Positions 1 to 7,657 of a stretch of 64,000 nucleotides of DNA are shown one piece after another. The stretch is from Herbaspirillum sp. GTDB lineage: Bacteria > Pseudomonadota > Gammaproteobacteria > Burkholderiales > Burkholderiaceae_D. Location of the stretch: positions 1 to 64,000 of the forward strand of contig NZ_JAGIBI010000003.1 of the NCBI RefSeq assembly GCF_017744395.1. The letters run 5' to 3'. The position numbers were made by a program, and so were the translations under genes. Within the stretch, counting starts at the first letter, position 1, and the number at the start of each line of letters is the position of its first letter. The notes beneath the pieces are model-generated. The model made no database searches. It was not told the origin of the DNA and saw nothing but the letters and a program-made list of their open reading frames with translations.

Positions 1-118
1 GCTGGAGGCGGCGCACCGGGGGTATGTGATGGAGTCGGGGCTGATCACGATGAACGGCCAGGCCAGGGAGATGCTGGACGATCCGCGGGTGAAGGCGGCG
101 TATCTGGGCGAAGGCTGA
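1..118 (+). CDS. livF: Branched-chain amino acid ABC transporter ATP-binding protein, C-terminal fragment (LivF-like)
   Basis: The window opens inside this gene. The reading frame starting at base 2 gives 38 residues before TGA at 116-118. The visible part contains the tail 'GYVMESGLITMNGQ' and ends 'DPRVKAAYLGEG'. This layout (Y-V-M/L-E-x-G, then D-P-x-V-x-x-A-Y-L-G) is the usual C-terminus of LivF, the second ATPase of LIV-I type branched-chain amino acid importers. The Walker motifs lie outside the window, so the call rests on the tail alone; LivG-like or urea/amide ABC ATPases share it. A strong terminator follows 28 bases later, so this is the last gene of its operon. Confidence 0.7.
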   Translation, partial: LEAAHRGYVMESGLITMNGQAREMLDDPRVKAAYLGEG

Positions 119-146
119 TTCGTCCGCACCTGTATCACCGCTACCA

Positions 147-178
147 CGCCGCATGGTTCCGCCATGCGGCGTTTTTTA
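147..178 (+). terminator. Rho-independent terminator after the livF-like gene
   Basis: A perfect 10-bp stem (CGCCGCATGG at 147-156, CCATGCGGCG at 162-171) with a 5-base loop is followed directly by six T residues. Confidence 0.9.
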
Positions 179-202
179 TGGCTGTTTGATTCGAAAAGCA
201 CC

Positions 203-234
203 GTCGTCCTGACGAAGGGCAGGATCCTGCATCC
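203..234. repeat. Dispersed short palindromic repeat, copy 1
   Basis: The segment GTCGTCCTGACGAAGGGCAG followed by GATCC has the core hairpin TCCTG...CAGGA. Related copies occur at 26859-26891 and 51309-51341. They share the frame CGTC(G/A)TCC(C/T)GACG...GGA(T/C)CC but carry different, still paired, stem bases. It lies between the livF terminator and the acyltransferase. Confidence 0.6.
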
Positions 235-309
235 GCCAGAACTCTCATCCGTTTCGCGCTGTCCTTCCTGGAACCAGGCAATGCCGGCATCCGGCGCAAA
301 GGGCAGCGC

Positions 310-1335
310 ATGCAAAGAGAGCAATGGATAGACGTCTTCCGCGGCATCGGCATCGTGCTGGTGGTATGGGGTCACGTCTACGGCGGCTACAGCTTCGACC
401 TGATTTTCCTGTTCCACATGCCGTTGTTCTTCTTCATCAGCGGCTACCTGTTCCAGCCGGTCGGCGACATCGCGGCATTCGCCCGCCGCAAGGCGGTGCA
501 GTTGCTGCTGCCTTATGCCGTGTTCTTGCTGGCGATCAACATCCCGCTGGCCATCGACCTGTTTGCCAACAAGCCGCACGACCAGGCCGCCGTGCTGCGC
601 TTTGCCGGCGACCTGCTGCTGGGCGGCAGCCGCTTGTCGTCGTGGGTGGCGGCGTTCTGGTTCGCGACCAGCTTTTATGCGGTGCTGCTGGTCGAAGCCC
701 GGCTGCTGGGGCGCTATCGCCGCCGCACGCTGCTGTGGCTGCATGCGGGCATGCTGCTGTTGAGCTACGCCAACAGCTGGTTCTTTCCTGATCTGCAGGT
801 GCCGTGGGCGCTGAATGTGGCGCTGGCGGCGGCGCCGTTCTTCTATGCCGGCTACCTGTTGCGCGCCATGCCGCAGCAGCGGCGGCTCTACCGCGGCGCG
901 GCGCTGGCGGCCGGACTGGCCTGCATGGCGGTGGTCGCCAACCGCTATTTCGGCTGGCACCTCGGACTTGGCTACGACATGAAGGTAGCCCACTACGGCG
1001 TGCCCGTCCTGACCTTCGCCGCCGCCCTGGCCTGTTGCGTGACGCTGGTGCGCATCGCCCGCCATATCTCGTCCCGCCATGCCGCCGTCGCGCGGTGCCT
1101 GGCCGGGTTGGGGCAGGCCGCGCTGGCGATCATGTTCATGCACATGGTGTTCACCATGGGCGTGGCGGCGCTGGCCGGCGAACGTTATCAATTCGCGCGT
1201 TTCGCGCTCGGCCTCGCGGGCAGTTACCTGGTGTACCGTGAAAGCCGCAAGCATGTCTGGAGCCGCGCCTTGCTGCTCGGTTCGGCCGGCGATTTCGAGC
1301 AGCTGCGCAGGCGCTGGCGGGAAGCGCGCGGCTGA
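310..1335 (+). CDS. Acyltransferase 3 family membrane protein
   Basis: This 341-residue polytopic protein opens with 'REQWIDVFRGIGIVLVVWGH', the signature of acyltransferase family 3 (OafA/WecH/fucose-4-O-acetylase type), including the R-x10-H pair. These proteins move acyl groups, usually acetyl, onto envelope sugars from the cytoplasmic side. About ten hydrophobic segments run through the protein, for example 'FDLIFLFHMPLFFFISGYLF' near residue 40. The length fits a stand-alone transferase domain without an SGNH domain. It is flanked by a terminator upstream and putA downstream, so it looks monocistronic. The acceptor sugar cannot be read from the sequence. Confidence 0.85.
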   Translation: MQREQWIDVFRGIGIVLVVWGHVYGGYSFDLIFLFHMPLFFFISGYLFQPVGDIAAFARRKAVQLLLPYAVFLLAINIPLAIDLFANKPHDQAAVLRFAGDLLLGGSRLSSWVAAFWFATSFYAVLLVEARLLGRYRRRTLLWLHAGMLLLSYANSWFFPDLQVPWALNVALAAAPFFYAGYLLRAMPQQRRLYRGAALAAGLACMAVVANRYFGWHLGLGYDMKVAHYGVPVLTFAAALACCVTLVRIARHISSRHAAVARCLAGLGQAALAIMFMHMVFTMGVAALAGERYQFARFALGLAGSYLVYRESRKHVWSRALLLGSAGDFEQLRRRWREARG

Positions 1336-1399
1336 GGTGGATGCAAGCTCGTCTTGCCTGTTCGGTGGAAATTTAATTTTGCAATATTTTATTTTTCTA

Positions 1400-1448
1400 A
1401 ATTAAATATTGGTTATTGGCATCAAATACAGAATTAATATTGGTTGTT
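1400..1448. promoter_or_regulatory. Paired direct repeats upstream of putA (candidate operator)
   Basis: The 180-bp gap before putA is very AT-rich for this genome and holds two near-identical repeats, AATTAAATATTGGTTATT (1400-1417) and AATTAATATTGGTTGTT (1432-1448). Their TATTGGTT cores are 31 bp apart, about three helical turns, so a protein could bind both on one face. A -10-like TAGAAT follows at 1455-1460. PutA here has no ribbon-helix-helix domain to repress itself, so an external regulator (often Lrp-like for proline genes) is plausible. Confidence 0.5.
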
Positions 1449-1517
1449 CCCGCATAGAATCCGGATGCGAAAAGCTCTTCCAATCCACCGGCATTTACTG
1501 ACATTTCCAGTCCACCC

Positions 1518-4500
1518 ATGACCACCGCTATCCCGACCGCAACCCCGGCTGAGGCTCCCGCATCTTCCTCCAGCCTGCCTTTCAGCGCCTTCCACGCCGA
1601 GGTGCAGCACGCCCCCGACGCCTTGCGCGCCGCCATCACCGCCGCCTATCGCCGTGACGAGCCCGAAGCGGTGCAATGGCTGCTGGACCAGGTCGGCAGC
1701 CAGCCGGCATGGCGTGAGCAGACCCAGCAACTGGCCAGGAAGCTGGTGCAGCAGGTGCGCGAGAAGCGCACGCGCTCTTCGGGCGTGGATGCGCTGATGC
1801 ATGAGTTCTCGCTGTCTTCCGAAGAAGGCGTGGCGCTGATGTGCCTGGCCGAAGCGCTGTTGCGCATTCCCGACCGCCAGACCGCCGACCGCCTGATCGC
1901 TGACAAGATCAGCAAGGGCGACTGGCGCAAGCATCTGGGCGAGTCGCCCTCGCTGTTCGTCAATGCCGCCACCTGGGGCCTGCTGATCACCGGCAAGCTG
2001 GTCGCCACCAACAGCGAAAACAGCCTGGCCTCGGCCATCACCCGCCTGATCGGCAAGGGCGGCGAGCCGCTGATCCGCAAGGGCGTGGACCTGGCCATGC
2101 GCATGCTGGGCAACCAGTTCGTGACCGGCCAGACCATCGAGGAGGCGCTGGACAACAGCCGCGACAACGAGAAGCGCGGCTACCGCTATTCCTACGACAT
2201 GCTGGGCGAGGCGGCGCTGACCATGCACGACGCCGACGCCTATTACAAATCCTACGAGGATGCGATCCACGCCATCGGCCGCGCCTCCAACGGCCGCGGC
2301 ATCAAGGACGGCCCGGGCATCTCGGTCAAGCTGTCGGCGCTGCACCCGCGCTATTCGCGCGCCCAGCATGCGCGCGTGATGGGCGAGCTGCTGCCGCGCC
2401 TGAAGCAGTTGCTGCTGCTGGCCAAGCAATACAACATCGGCCTGAACATCGACGCCGAGGAAGCCGACCGCCTGGAGCTGTCGCTGGACATGATGGAAGC
2501 GCTGGTGGCCGACCCCGACCTGGCCGGTTTCGACGGCCTCGGTTTCGTGGTGCAGGGCTATCAGAAGCGCTGCCCGTTCGTGATCGACTACCTGGTCGAC
2601 CTGGCCCGCCGCAACAAGCGCCGCCTGATGATCCGCCTGGTCAAGGGCGCCTACTGGGACAGCGAGATCAAGCGCGCCCAGGTCGACGGCCTGGAAGGCT
2701 ATCCGGTCTACACCCGCAAGGTGCACACCGACCTGTCCTACCTGACTTGCGCGCAGAAGCTGCTGGCCTCGACCGACGTGATCTACCCGCAGTTCGCCAC
2801 CCACAACGCGCACACGCTGGCGGCGATCTGGAACTGGGCCAAGCTGCACAACATCGACGACTATGAATTCCAGTGCCTGCACGGCATGGGCGAAACCCTG
2901 TACGACCAGGTGGTCGGCGCCGACAATCTCGGCAAGGCCTGCCGCATCTACGCGCCGGTCGGTTCGCACCAGACGCTGTTGGCCTACCTGGTGCGCCGCC
3001 TGCTGGAAAACGGCGCCAACTCTTCCTTCGTCAACCAGATCGTCGACGAATCCGTGGCGCTGGACAAGCTGGTGGCCGATCCCATCGAGACCGTGCGCGC
3101 CCAGGGCGGCCAGCCGCACCCGGCCATCGCGTTGCCGCGCAAGCTGTACGGCCAGGAGCGCAAGAATTCGGCCGGCATCGACCTGTCCAATGAAGACCGC
3201 CTGCGCCAGCTGGATGCCTTGTTCGGCAGCATGGCCGAACGCCAGTGGCAAGCCGCGCCGCTGATCGCCGGTACCGTTGCCGCCACCGAAAAGCAAGTGG
3301 TGCGCAATCCGGCCGACCGCCGCGAAACCGTGGGCGAAGTCACCGAAGCGACACTGCCGGATGTCGAAACCGCGCTGGTCGCCGCCACCGCTTTCGCGCC
3401 GCAATGGCAATCCACGCCGGCCGCCGAGCGCGCCGCGATGCTGGAGCGCGCGGCCGACCTGCTGGAAACCAACATCGCCGAACTGATGGCGCTGGCCGTG
3501 CGCGAAGCCGGCAAGTCGCTGCCCAATGCGATCGCCGAAGTGCGCGAGGCGGTGGATTTCCTGCGCTACTACGCGATCCAGTCGCGCCATGACGGCAACG
3601 CATTGGCCTACGGCCCGGTGGTGTGCATCAGCCCGTGGAACTTCCCGCTGGCGATCTTCATCGGCGAAGTCAGCGCCGCGCTGGCCGCCGGCAACGTGGT
3701 GCTGGCCAAGCCGGCCGAACAGACCGCGCTGATCGCGCACCGCGCCGTGCAATTGCTGCATGAAGCCGGCGTACCGCGCGCCGCGCTGCAACTGCTGCCT
3801 GGCCGCGGCGAAACCGTCGGCGCCGCATTGACCTCGGACGAGCGCGTGAAGGGCGTGATCTTCACCGGCTCCACCGAAGTGGCGCAACTGATCAACCGTA
3901 CCCTGGCCAAGCGCAACCACGGTGAAAACGGCGAGCATGGCGACGTGCCGCTGATCGCCGAGACCGGCGGCCAGAACGCGCTGATCGTCGACTCCAGCGC
4001 ACTGGCCGAGCAGGTGGTGGTGGACGTGCTGTCGTCCGCCTTCGACAGCGCCGGCCAGCGCTGCTCGGCGCTGCGCGTGCTGTGCCTGCAGGAAGACATC
4101 GCCGACCGCACCATCGAAATGCTCAAGGGCGCCATGGCCGAACTGCGCGTGGGCCGCCCCGACCGCTTGGCCACCGACATCGGCCCGGTGATCGACGCCG
4201 AGGCGCAGCAGAACCTGCTGGCCCATATCGAACGCATGCGCGGCAGCGCCCGCTCGGTGCACCAACTGAAGCTGGACGCTGCCTGCGAGCACGGCACCTT
4301 CGTGCCGCCGACCGTGATCGAAATCGACAGCCTGGGCCAGTTGCAGCGCGAGGTGTTCGGCCCGGTGCTGCACGTGCTGCGCTACCGCCGCGACCAGTTG
4401 CCGCAACTGATCGCCGCCATCAACGCTACCGGCTACGGCCTGACCCTGGGCGTGCATTCGCGCATCGACGAGACCATCGATTTCGTGGCCGAAAGCGCGC

Positions 4501-5219
4501 ACGTGGGCAACATCTACGTCAACCGCAACATCGTCGGCGCCGTGGTGGGCGTGCAGCCCTTCGGCGGCGAAGGCAAGTCCGGCACCGGTCCCAAGGCCGG
4601 CGGCCCGCTCTACCTGAAGCGCCTGCAGCGCAATCCGAAGCTGCAGGAGGAGTTGACCAAGGCGCAGCCGGCGGCGGTTTCCAACGCCTTGCTGGACAGC
4701 CTGCTGCACTGGGCCAAGACCCACGGCCACGAACGCCTGGCCGCGGCAGGCCAGCGCTACCACGGCGACAGCCTGCTGCAGCGCAGCCTGCTGCTGCCCG
4801 GCCCGACCGGCGAGCGCAACACGCTGGCCTTCGCGCCGCGCGGCCTGGTGCTGTGCGTGGCCGGCAGTGTCGGCACGCTGCTCAACCAACTGGCGGCGGC
4901 GTTCGCCACCGGCAACACGGTGGTGGTCGATGCGGCCACTGCGGCCTTCATCCCGGCCGGCCTGCCGCAGCAGGTGCGCGCCGCCATCCGCCAGTCGGAC
5001 AAGCTGGACGGCGAACCGCTGCAAGCCGCGCTGGTGGACAGCCACGCGGCGCAAGCCTGGCGCGGCAAGCTGGCCGCGCGCGACGGCGCGCTGGTGCCGA
5101 TCATCGTGTGCAGCGAAGACACCGCGATCCCGCTGTGGCGCCTGCTGGCCGAGCGCGCGCTGTGCGTCAATACCACCGCGGCCGGCGGCAACGCCAGCCT
5201 GATGACGATTTCGGTGTAA
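1518..5219 (+). CDS. putA: Bifunctional proline dehydrogenase / L-glutamate gamma-semialdehyde dehydrogenase PutA
   Basis: This 1233-residue enzyme oxidises proline to glutamate in two steps with substrate channelling. The N-terminal part is helical. The FAD-binding proline dehydrogenase barrel spans roughly residues 190-500, with motifs 'GISVKLSALHPRY', 'RLVKGAYWDSEIKRAQ' and 'FATHNAHT'. The NAD-dependent aldehyde dehydrogenase covers roughly 560-1010, with 'ISPWNFPLAIF', 'FTGSTEVAQ' and the catalytic Cys849 in 'GQRCSALR'. The remaining 200 or so residues form the extra C-terminal domain of long PutAs. The N-terminal ribbon-helix-helix DNA-binding domain of trifunctional PutAs is absent, so it should not act as its own repressor. 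It stands alone between the AT-rich control region and a strong terminator. Confidence 0.97.
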   Translation: MTTAIPTATPAEAPASSSSLPFSAFHAEVQHAPDALRAAITAAYRRDEPEAVQWLLDQVGSQPAWREQTQQLARKLVQQVREKRTRSSGVDALMHEFSLSSEEGVALMCLAEALLRIPDRQTADRLIADKISKGDWRKHLGESPSLFVNAATWGLLITGKLVATNSENSLASAITRLIGKGGEPLIRKGVDLAMRMLGNQFVTGQTIEEALDNSRDNEKRGYRYSYDMLGEAALTMHDADAYYKSYEDAIHAIGRASNGRGIKDGPGISVKLSALHPRYSRAQHARVMGELLPRLKQLLLLAKQYNIGLNIDAEEADRLELSLDMMEALVADPDLAGFDGLGFVVQGYQKRCPFVIDYLVDLARRNKRRLMIRLVKGAYWDSEIKRAQVDGLEGYPVYTRKVHTDLSYLTCAQKLLASTDVIYPQFATHNAHTLAAIWNWAKLHNIDDYEFQCLHGMGETLYDQVVGADNLGKACRIYAPVGSHQTLLAYLVRRLLENGANSSFVNQIVDESVALDKLVADPIETVRAQGGQPHPAIALPRKLYGQERKNSAGIDLSNEDRLRQLDALFGSMAERQWQAAPLIAGTVAATEKQVVRNPADRRETVGEVTEATLPDVETALVAATAFAPQWQSTPAAERAAMLERAADLLETNIAELMALAVREAGKSLPNAIAEVREAVDFLRYYAIQSRHDGNALAYGPVVCISPWNFPLAIFIGEVSAALAAGNVVLAKPAEQTALIAHRAVQLLHEAGVPRAALQLLPGRGETVGAALTSDERVKGVIFTGSTEVAQLINRTLAKRNHGENGEHGDVPLIAETGGQNALIVDSSALAEQVVVDVLSSAFDSAGQRCSALRVLCLQEDIADRTIEMLKGAMAELRVGRPDRLATDIGPVIDAEAQQNLLAHIERMRGSARSVHQLKLDAACEHGTFVPPTVIEIDSLGQLQREVFGPVLHVLRYRRDQLPQLIAAINATGYGLTLGVHSRIDETIDFVAESAHVGNIYVNRNIVGAVVGVQPFGGEGKSGTGPKAGGPLYLKRLQRNPKLQEELTKAQPAAVSNALLDSLLHWAKTHGHERLAAAGQRYHGDSLLQRSLLLPGPTGERNTLAFAPRGLVLCVAGSVGTLLNQLAAAFATGNTVVVDAATAAFIPAGLPQQVRAAIRQSDKLDGEPLQAALVDSHAAQAWRGKLAARDGALVPIIVCSEDTAIPLWRLLAERALCVNTTAAGGNASLMTISV

Positions 5220-5250
5220 CCCCCGGCACTGACTTTATTGCCCCTCCTTT

Positions 5251-5286
5251 GGGCGCCCCGGCAGCGATGCCGCGGCGCCCGTTTTT
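5251..5286 (+). terminator. Terminator after putA
   Basis: GGGCGCC (5251-5257) pairs with GGCGCCC (5274-5280), and the stem continues inward with CGGCA/TGCCG. A TTTTT run follows at 5282-5286. Confidence 0.88.
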
Positions 5287-5354
5287 CTTGCAGGCGTAAA
5301 ATAACGGCCTCCCGCGCGGCATCGGCGCGCGCCGGCATGGCATTCCGACAATGC

Positions 5355-5382
5355 CTTGCAATCGGCCCGGCCAGCCCCATCT
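5355..5382 (+). promoter_or_regulatory. Heat-shock (sigma-32) promoter of hslVU
   Basis: CTTGCA at 5355-5360, a 14-bp spacer, then CCCCATCT at 5375-5382. The sigma-32 consensus is CTTGAA with a 13-15 bp spacer and CCCCATNT, so only one base differs. It lies 64 bases before the hslV start, as expected for a heat-shock protease operon. Confidence 0.85.
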
Positions 5383-5446
5383 CGGAACAACGCGGATGGC
5401 GACGTCCGCAGGCAGTACACAACGCACATATTGAACAGAGGCAAGC

Positions 5447-5983
5447 ATGGAACAATTTCACGGCACCACCATCCTTTCGGTCCGTCGCGGCAACCAGGTC
5501 GCGCTGGGCGGCGACGGCCAGGTGACGCTCGGCAACATCGTCATGAAGGGCACCGCGCGCAAGGTGCGCAAGCTGTACCACGGCAAGGTCCTGGTCGGCT
5601 TCGCCGGCGGCACGGCCGACGCCTTCACGCTGCTCGACCTGTTCGAGGCCAAGCTGGAAAAGCACCAGGGCAACCTGATGCGCGCCTCGGTCGAACTGGC
5701 CAAGGACTGGCGCACCGACCGCATGCTGCGCCGCCTGGAAGCGATGCTGCTGTGCGCCGACAAGGAAAGCACCCTGGTCATCACCGGCAACGGCGACGTG
5801 CTGGAACCCAATGACGGCATCGGCGCCATCGGCTCGGGCGGCAGCTACGCGCAGTCGGCCGCCAGGGCGCTGCAGGAAAACACCGATTTGTCGCCGGCCG
5901 AGATCGTCAAGAAGTCGCTGACCATCGCCGGCGAGCTGTGCATCTACACCAACCTGAACCACATCATCGAAACGCTGGAATAA
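5447..5983 (+). CDS. hslV: ATP-dependent protease subunit HslV (peptidase)
   Basis: HslV is the proteasome-like threonine peptidase of the cytoplasmic HslVU (ClpQY) complex; two stacked hexamers degrade unfolded and regulatory proteins with HslU. The 178-residue protein starts '[15 protein letters not shown]'. The catalytic N-terminal threonine is Thr7, exposed after removal of the six-residue propeptide; in enteric homologues only Met is removed. '[14 protein letters not shown]', '[11 protein letters not shown]' and '[16 protein letters not shown]' are family signatures. The start is preceded by GAGGCAAGC. hslU follows 17 bases after the stop, so the two are co-transcribed from the sigma-32 promoter. 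Confidence 0.98.
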   Translation: MEQFHGTTILSVRRGNQVALGGDGQVTLGNIVMKGTARKVRKLYHGKVLVGFAGGTADAFTLLDLFEAKLEKHQGNLMRASVELAKDWRTDRMLRRLEAMLLCADKESTLVITGNGDVLEPNDGIGAIGSGGSYAQSAARALQENTDLSPAEIVKKSLTIAGELCIYTNLNHIIETLE

Positions 5984-6000
5984 GCGCGAAGCAGACCGAC

Positions 6001-7347
6001 ATGAACATGACCCCCAACGAAATCGTTTCCGAACTCGACAAGCATGTGGTCGGCCAGGGCCGCGCCAAGCGCGCGGTGGCCATCGCGTTGCGCAACCGCT
6101 GGCGCCGCCAGCAGGTCAACGAGCCGTTGCGCCACGAGATCACGCCCAAGAACATCCTGATGATCGGCCCCACCGGCGTGGGCAAGACCGAGATCGCGCG
6201 CCGCCTGGCCAAGCTGGCCGATGCGCCCTTCATCAAGATCGAAGCCACCAAGTTCACCGAAGTCGGCTACGTCGGCCGCGATGTCGACACCATCATCCGC
6301 GACCTGGTCGACATCGGCATCAAGCAGACTCGCGAAGTGGAAGTGCGCAAGGTGCGCGCCCGCGCCGAGGACGCCGCCGAAGACCGCATCCTCGATATCC
6401 TGCTGCCGCCGGCGCGCGACTTCGGCTTCACCTCCGAACACAATAGCGGCGGCGCCGAAAAGGACGAGAAGAGCACTACCCGCCAGACTTTCCGCAAGCG
6501 CTTGCGCGAAGGCGCGCTGGATGACCGCGAGATCGAGATCGAGCTGGCCGAAGGTTCGCCGCAGATGGAAATCATGGCGCCGCCGGGCATGGAAGAAATG
6601 ACCGAGCAGATCAAGTCGATGTTTTCCGGCCTGGGCAACCAGCGCAAGAAGGCGCGCAAGGTCAAGATCAAGGAAGCGATGAAGTTCCTGATCGACGAGG
6701 AGGCCGCCAAGCTGGTCAACGAGGATGAGCTGAAGAAGCATGCCATCGCCAACGTCGAGCAGAACGGCATCGTGTTCCTGGACGAGATCGACAAGATCGC
6801 CACTCGCTCGCAGAACGGCAGCGCCGACGTCTCGCGCGCCGGCGTGCAGCGCGACCTGCTGCCGCTGGTGGAAGGCACCACCGTCAACACCAAGTACGGC
6901 ATGATCAAGACCGACCACATCCTGTTCATCGCCTCGGGCGCGTTCCACCTGTCCAAGCCGTCGGATTTGATCCCCGAGCTGCAGGGCCGTTTCCCGATCC
7001 GCGTCGAACTGGATTCGCTGTCGATCGCCGATTTCGAACGCATCCTGACCGGCACCGACGCCTGCCTGACCAAGCAGTACCAGGCCTTGCTGGCGACCGA
7101 AGGCGTGCAGATCGAGTTCGCCGACAGCGGCATCAAGCGCCTGGCGGAGATCTCCTACTCGGTCAACGAAAAGACCGAGAACATCGGCGCCCGCCGCCTG
7201 TACACGGTGATGGAAAAGCTGCTGGAAGAAATCTCCTTCACCGCGGGCGAAGCCGGCGTCGTCGGCTTCACCATCGACGCAGCTTACGTCGATGCACGCC
7301 TGGGCGAGCTGGCGGTTAACGAAGACCTGTCGCGCTACGTGCTGTAA
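6001..7347 (+). CDS. hslU: HslU ATPase/unfoldase subunit of HslVU
   Basis: HslU is the AAA+ hexamer that recognises, unfolds and feeds substrates into HslV. The protein is 448 residues from the ATG at 6001, matching the family's 440-450. It shows Walker A 'GPTGVGKT' (residues 56-63), the pore loop 'GYVG' (about 89-92), a charged I-domain insertion in the middle, Walker B '[12 protein letters not shown]', and the C-terminal 'EDLSRYVL' tail that docks into HslV. The frame is open upstream to 5938, but that part overlaps hslV, and the ATG at 6001 matches the family's '[17 protein letters not shown]' start. Confidence 0.97.
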   Translation: MNMTPNEIVSELDKHVVGQGRAKRAVAIALRNRWRRQQVNEPLRHEITPKNILMIGPTGVGKTEIARRLAKLADAPFIKIEATKFTEVGYVGRDVDTIIRDLVDIGIKQTREVEVRKVRARAEDAAEDRILDILLPPARDFGFTSEHNSGGAEKDEKSTTRQTFRKRLREGALDDREIEIELAEGSPQMEIMAPPGMEEMTEQIKSMFSGLGNQRKKARKVKIKEAMKFLIDEEAAKLVNEDELKKHAIANVEQNGIVFLDEIDKIATRSQNGSADVSRAGVQRDLLPLVEGTTVNTKYGMIKTDHILFIASGAFHLSKPSDLIPELQGRFPIRVELDSLSIADFERILTGTDACLTKQYQALLATEGVQIEFADSGIKRLAEISYSVNEKTENIGARRLYTVMEKLLEEISFTAGEAGVVGFTIDAAYVDARLGELAVNEDLSRYVL

Positions 7348-7367
7348 GGCGCGGGGAGAACGGGGCG

Positions 7368-7574
7368 ATGGCCAATAAAGGACTGGCGACGCGGCAGAAG
7401 CTGAGTTTCCGCGTTGAGCCGTCGCAGCGGGCTTCCAAGCCGCGCAATCCGGTAGCCATCGCCGCGCAGCAGCGCGCAGGCGGCGCCGGGCCGCACCGCA
7501 AGAGCGAGGCGGGCGAGCGGCAGCGCTTGAAGTCGGAGTTGTTGAAGAAGCTGGTGGGCAGCGAAGAGAAGTAA
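7368..7574 (+). CDS. Small basic hypothetical protein
   Basis: This 68-residue, strongly basic, low-hydrophobicity protein starts 'MANKGLATRQKLSFRVEP' and ends in a lysine-rich helix 'RLKSELLKKLVG'. A good ribosome site (GCGGGGAG) precedes the ATG, and it starts 20 bases after hslU, so it is probably the third gene of the heat-shock operon. It precedes a strong terminator. I recognise no family; a nucleic-acid-binding role would fit the charge but is unproven. Confidence 0.6.
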   Translation: MANKGLATRQKLSFRVEPSQRASKPRNPVAIAAQQRAGGAGPHRKSEAGERQRLKSELLKKLVGSEEK

Positions 7575-7600
7575 CCAACAATTTCATTGCAGTATCAAAG

Positions 7601-7637
7601 AAAAACCTCCGCAGGATTGCTCCTGCGGAGGTTTTTT
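7601..7637. terminator. Bidirectional terminator between the hslVU operon and the siderophore receptor
   Basis: An 11-bp perfect stem CCTCCGCAGGA / TCCTGCGGAGG with a TTGC loop is flanked by an A run on the left and T6 on the right, so it can stop transcripts from both sides. Confidence 0.92.
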
Positions 7638-7657
7638 ATTGCCTGCCATTGCCGGAT

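Noticed and set aside
1434..5054. 1206-codon open frame on the minus strand
   Set aside because: It is the antisense shadow of putA in GC-rich DNA; the translation is low-complexity with no recognisable domain, whereas the plus strand encodes a complete PutA.
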